Position numbers and translations under genes: made by a program. The notes under the pieces were generated by a model. The model was not told the DNA's origin and made no database searches. It was given only the letters and a program-made list of their open reading frames with translations. DNA of 6,085 nucleotides. Origin: Deltaproteobacteria bacterium (GTDB lineage Bacteria > Desulfobacterota > Desulfarculia > Adiutricales > Adiutricaceae). Location: contig JAITQT010000014.1 of NCBI GenBank assembly GCA_031288745.1, positions 1 through 6,085 of the forward strand. The letters are read 5' to 3'. This document shows positions 5,535 to 6,085 of this stretch, in pieces; positions within the stretch are counted from its first letter, which is position 1; each line of letters starts with the position of its first letter.

Positions 5535-5831
5535 ATGTGCCAAACGAAAATCCCGGAAGCGCGTGAAGGCAATCCGGTTATACCGGTTCGTTTCAAATAC
5601 AATCCCCCGGTCGTGGATGAAGTGAAGAAACTGCCGGGCAGGAGATGGAACCGAACGCTCAAATGTCGATACGTGCCGGATACGCACGAAAATCGCTCAC
5701 GGTTTGGATTGCCCACAAAACTGCCGTCCAAACGGAAACACGAAAAAGTCAGCCCCGTCAATCGACATGCGCCGGACAAGTTGCGCATTTTCAATAGAAA
5801 ACGCAGAAAGAAAGTTGCGCGTTTTCAATAG
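5535..5831 (+). pseudogene. Truncated N-terminal fragment of a tyrosine recombinase/integrase-like protein
   Basis: The 98-aa product contains VIPVRFKYNPPVVDEVKKLP (residues 15-34), then GRRWNRTLKCRYVPDTHENR (35-54). This matches a small N-terminal module that precedes the SAM-like and catalytic domains in a group of bacterial site-specific integrases, usually F-Y-P....IK-IPGRRWdp..K-W-vP-T-EN. A related fold occurs in HARP/SMARCAL1 proteins, so the assignment to recombinases is inference. The usual Trp in K-W-vP is Arg (residue 45). KHEKVSP (68-74) resembles the linker, but the reading then runs into two direct repeats, turns basic and stops. The catalytic R..HxxR..Y part, 200 or more residues, is missing both here and downstream. 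The Shine-Dalgarno is excellent, so a short product could still be made. Confidence 0.5.
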
Positions 5832-5839
5832 AAAAAGCA
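5778..5839 (+). repeat. Two 28-bp direct repeats, period 34 bp, each with hairpin potential
   Basis: 5778-5805 and 5812-5839 match at 26 of 28 positions and are separated by GAAAGA. Each contains TTTTC-AATA-GAAAA flanked by TGCG/CGCA (first copy) or TGC/GCA (second), so each can fold into an imperfect stem-loop. They lie in the out-of-family tail of the recombinase fragment and overlap its stop (TAG 5829-5831). Two units are too few to call a CRISPR. Recombination or protein-binding sites, or a simple duplication, are possible. Confidence 0.7.
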
Positions 5840-5940
5840 TGATAAACACCGCCGTCACAGGGCTTTTCGGGGTTGATGACATGGAATGGGCTATTGCGTC
5901 TATTTGTGAGTTATGTGCAATACGGGCTAAAATTTTCTGA
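5839..5940 (+). CDS. Small ORF of unknown function, doubtful
   Basis: A 33-aa frame (MINTAVTGLFGVDDMEWAIA, then SICELCAIRAKIF) begins at the last base of the second direct repeat. There is no Shine-Dalgarno. The composition is plausible, but the frame may be the tail of a larger gene cut by the repeats, since the same frame is open upstream to 5704. The family is not recognised. Confidence 0.2.
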   Translation: MINTAVTGLFGVDDMEWAIASICELCAIRAKIF

Positions 5941-5961
5941 ATATAATAATTGGAAAAATCA

Positions 5962-5988
5962 TTGATAAAATATTAAAAATGATATAAT
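5962..5988 (+). promoter_or_regulatory. Putative sigma70-type promoter of the gene starting at 6022
   Basis: TTGATA (5962-5967) and a perfect TATAAT (5983-5988) are separated by 15 bp, slightly short. Transcription would begin near 5995, giving a leader of about 27 nt. Local AT richness lowers the value of the match. Confidence 0.4.
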
Positions 5989-6021
5989 ATTTTAGAAATG
6001 TTTTGAGAAAATAGGGTAAAA

Positions 6022-6085
6022 ATGGCTAATAACATTGAAAAAGACAAGTTAAAATTTAGAAAATTAAATAAAGATGATAAAGATT
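6022..6085 (+). CDS. Start of a low-GC gene running off the window
   Basis: ATG 6022 is followed by 21 open codons, MANNIEKDKLKFRKLNKDDK and D, with strongly A-rich codon use. AGGGT (6013-6017) lies four bases upstream as a weak, close ribosome binding site, and a TATAAT box lies further up. LKFRKLNKDD resembles the opening strand of GNAT acetyltransferases (x-x-R-x-L-x-x-x-D), but 21 residues are too few to assign a family. Its composition differs sharply from the recombinase fragment on its left. Confidence 0.45.
   Translation, partial: MANNIEKDKLKFRKLNKDDKD

Noticed and set aside
5778..5839. CRISPR array
   Set aside because: There are only two units, the spacer is 6 bp, and no cas genes are nearby.
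5504..5882. Other-frame ORFs over the recombinase fragment (5504-5794 minus, 5697-5882 minus, 5704-5940 plus)
   Set aside because: They are mostly shadows of the 5535-5831 frame, which has the family motif and the Shine-Dalgarno. Only the 5839-5940 tail of the last is kept, as doubtful.

Overview
The window reads as accessory, heavily decayed DNA from a Gram-negative, probably host-associated bacterium with mosaic base composition. Moderate-GC islands are separated by very AT-rich DNA. Gram-negative is inferred from an autotransporter-type passenger signature, and the genus cannot be named from this sequence. Almost every recognisable gene is truncated, frameshifted or interrupted, as expected for a genome region undergoing pseudogenization.

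Left third (1-2825, all minus strand): two tandem surface-protein genes. The nearer one (start 1654) has a good ribosome binding site, a signal peptide, about six leucine-rich repeats (LRRs), a Ser-rich linker and the start of an autotransporter-type passenger domain. The reading frame then breaks at a run of six C (539-544), followed by a TAG in the recovered frame. The passenger continues in the new frame to the window edge. Upstream (2236-2825) lies a more decayed paralogue, with LRRs and the post-LRR domain still recognisable in two frames. Between them (1669-2235) is scrambled DNA.

Middle (2826-4290): very AT-rich DNA with three short islands holding minus-strand coding-like fragments of unknown identity, and a perfect 24-bp inverted repeat 439 bp apart (3701-3724 / 4164-4187). 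Short frames starting in both arms have the same first seven residues.

Right-centre (4291-5300, minus strand): remnants of one and perhaps two group II introns. The clearer one keeps late domain I-like sequence, the start of a reverse-transcriptase/maturase ORF, and domain V/VI joined almost directly to it, so nearly the whole maturase is missing. A second degraded 3' end lies about 600 bp further along the same strand.

Right end (5300-6085): a truncated N-terminal piece of a recombinase-like protein (5535-5831, plus) with a strong Shine-Dalgarno. Its tail contains two 28-bp direct repeats that can each fold into a hairpin. After an AT-rich stretch with a plausible sigma70-type promoter, a low-GC gene begins at 6022 and runs off the window. 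No working operon or pathway can be assembled; the genes are linked mainly by shared decay and by mobile-element debris.
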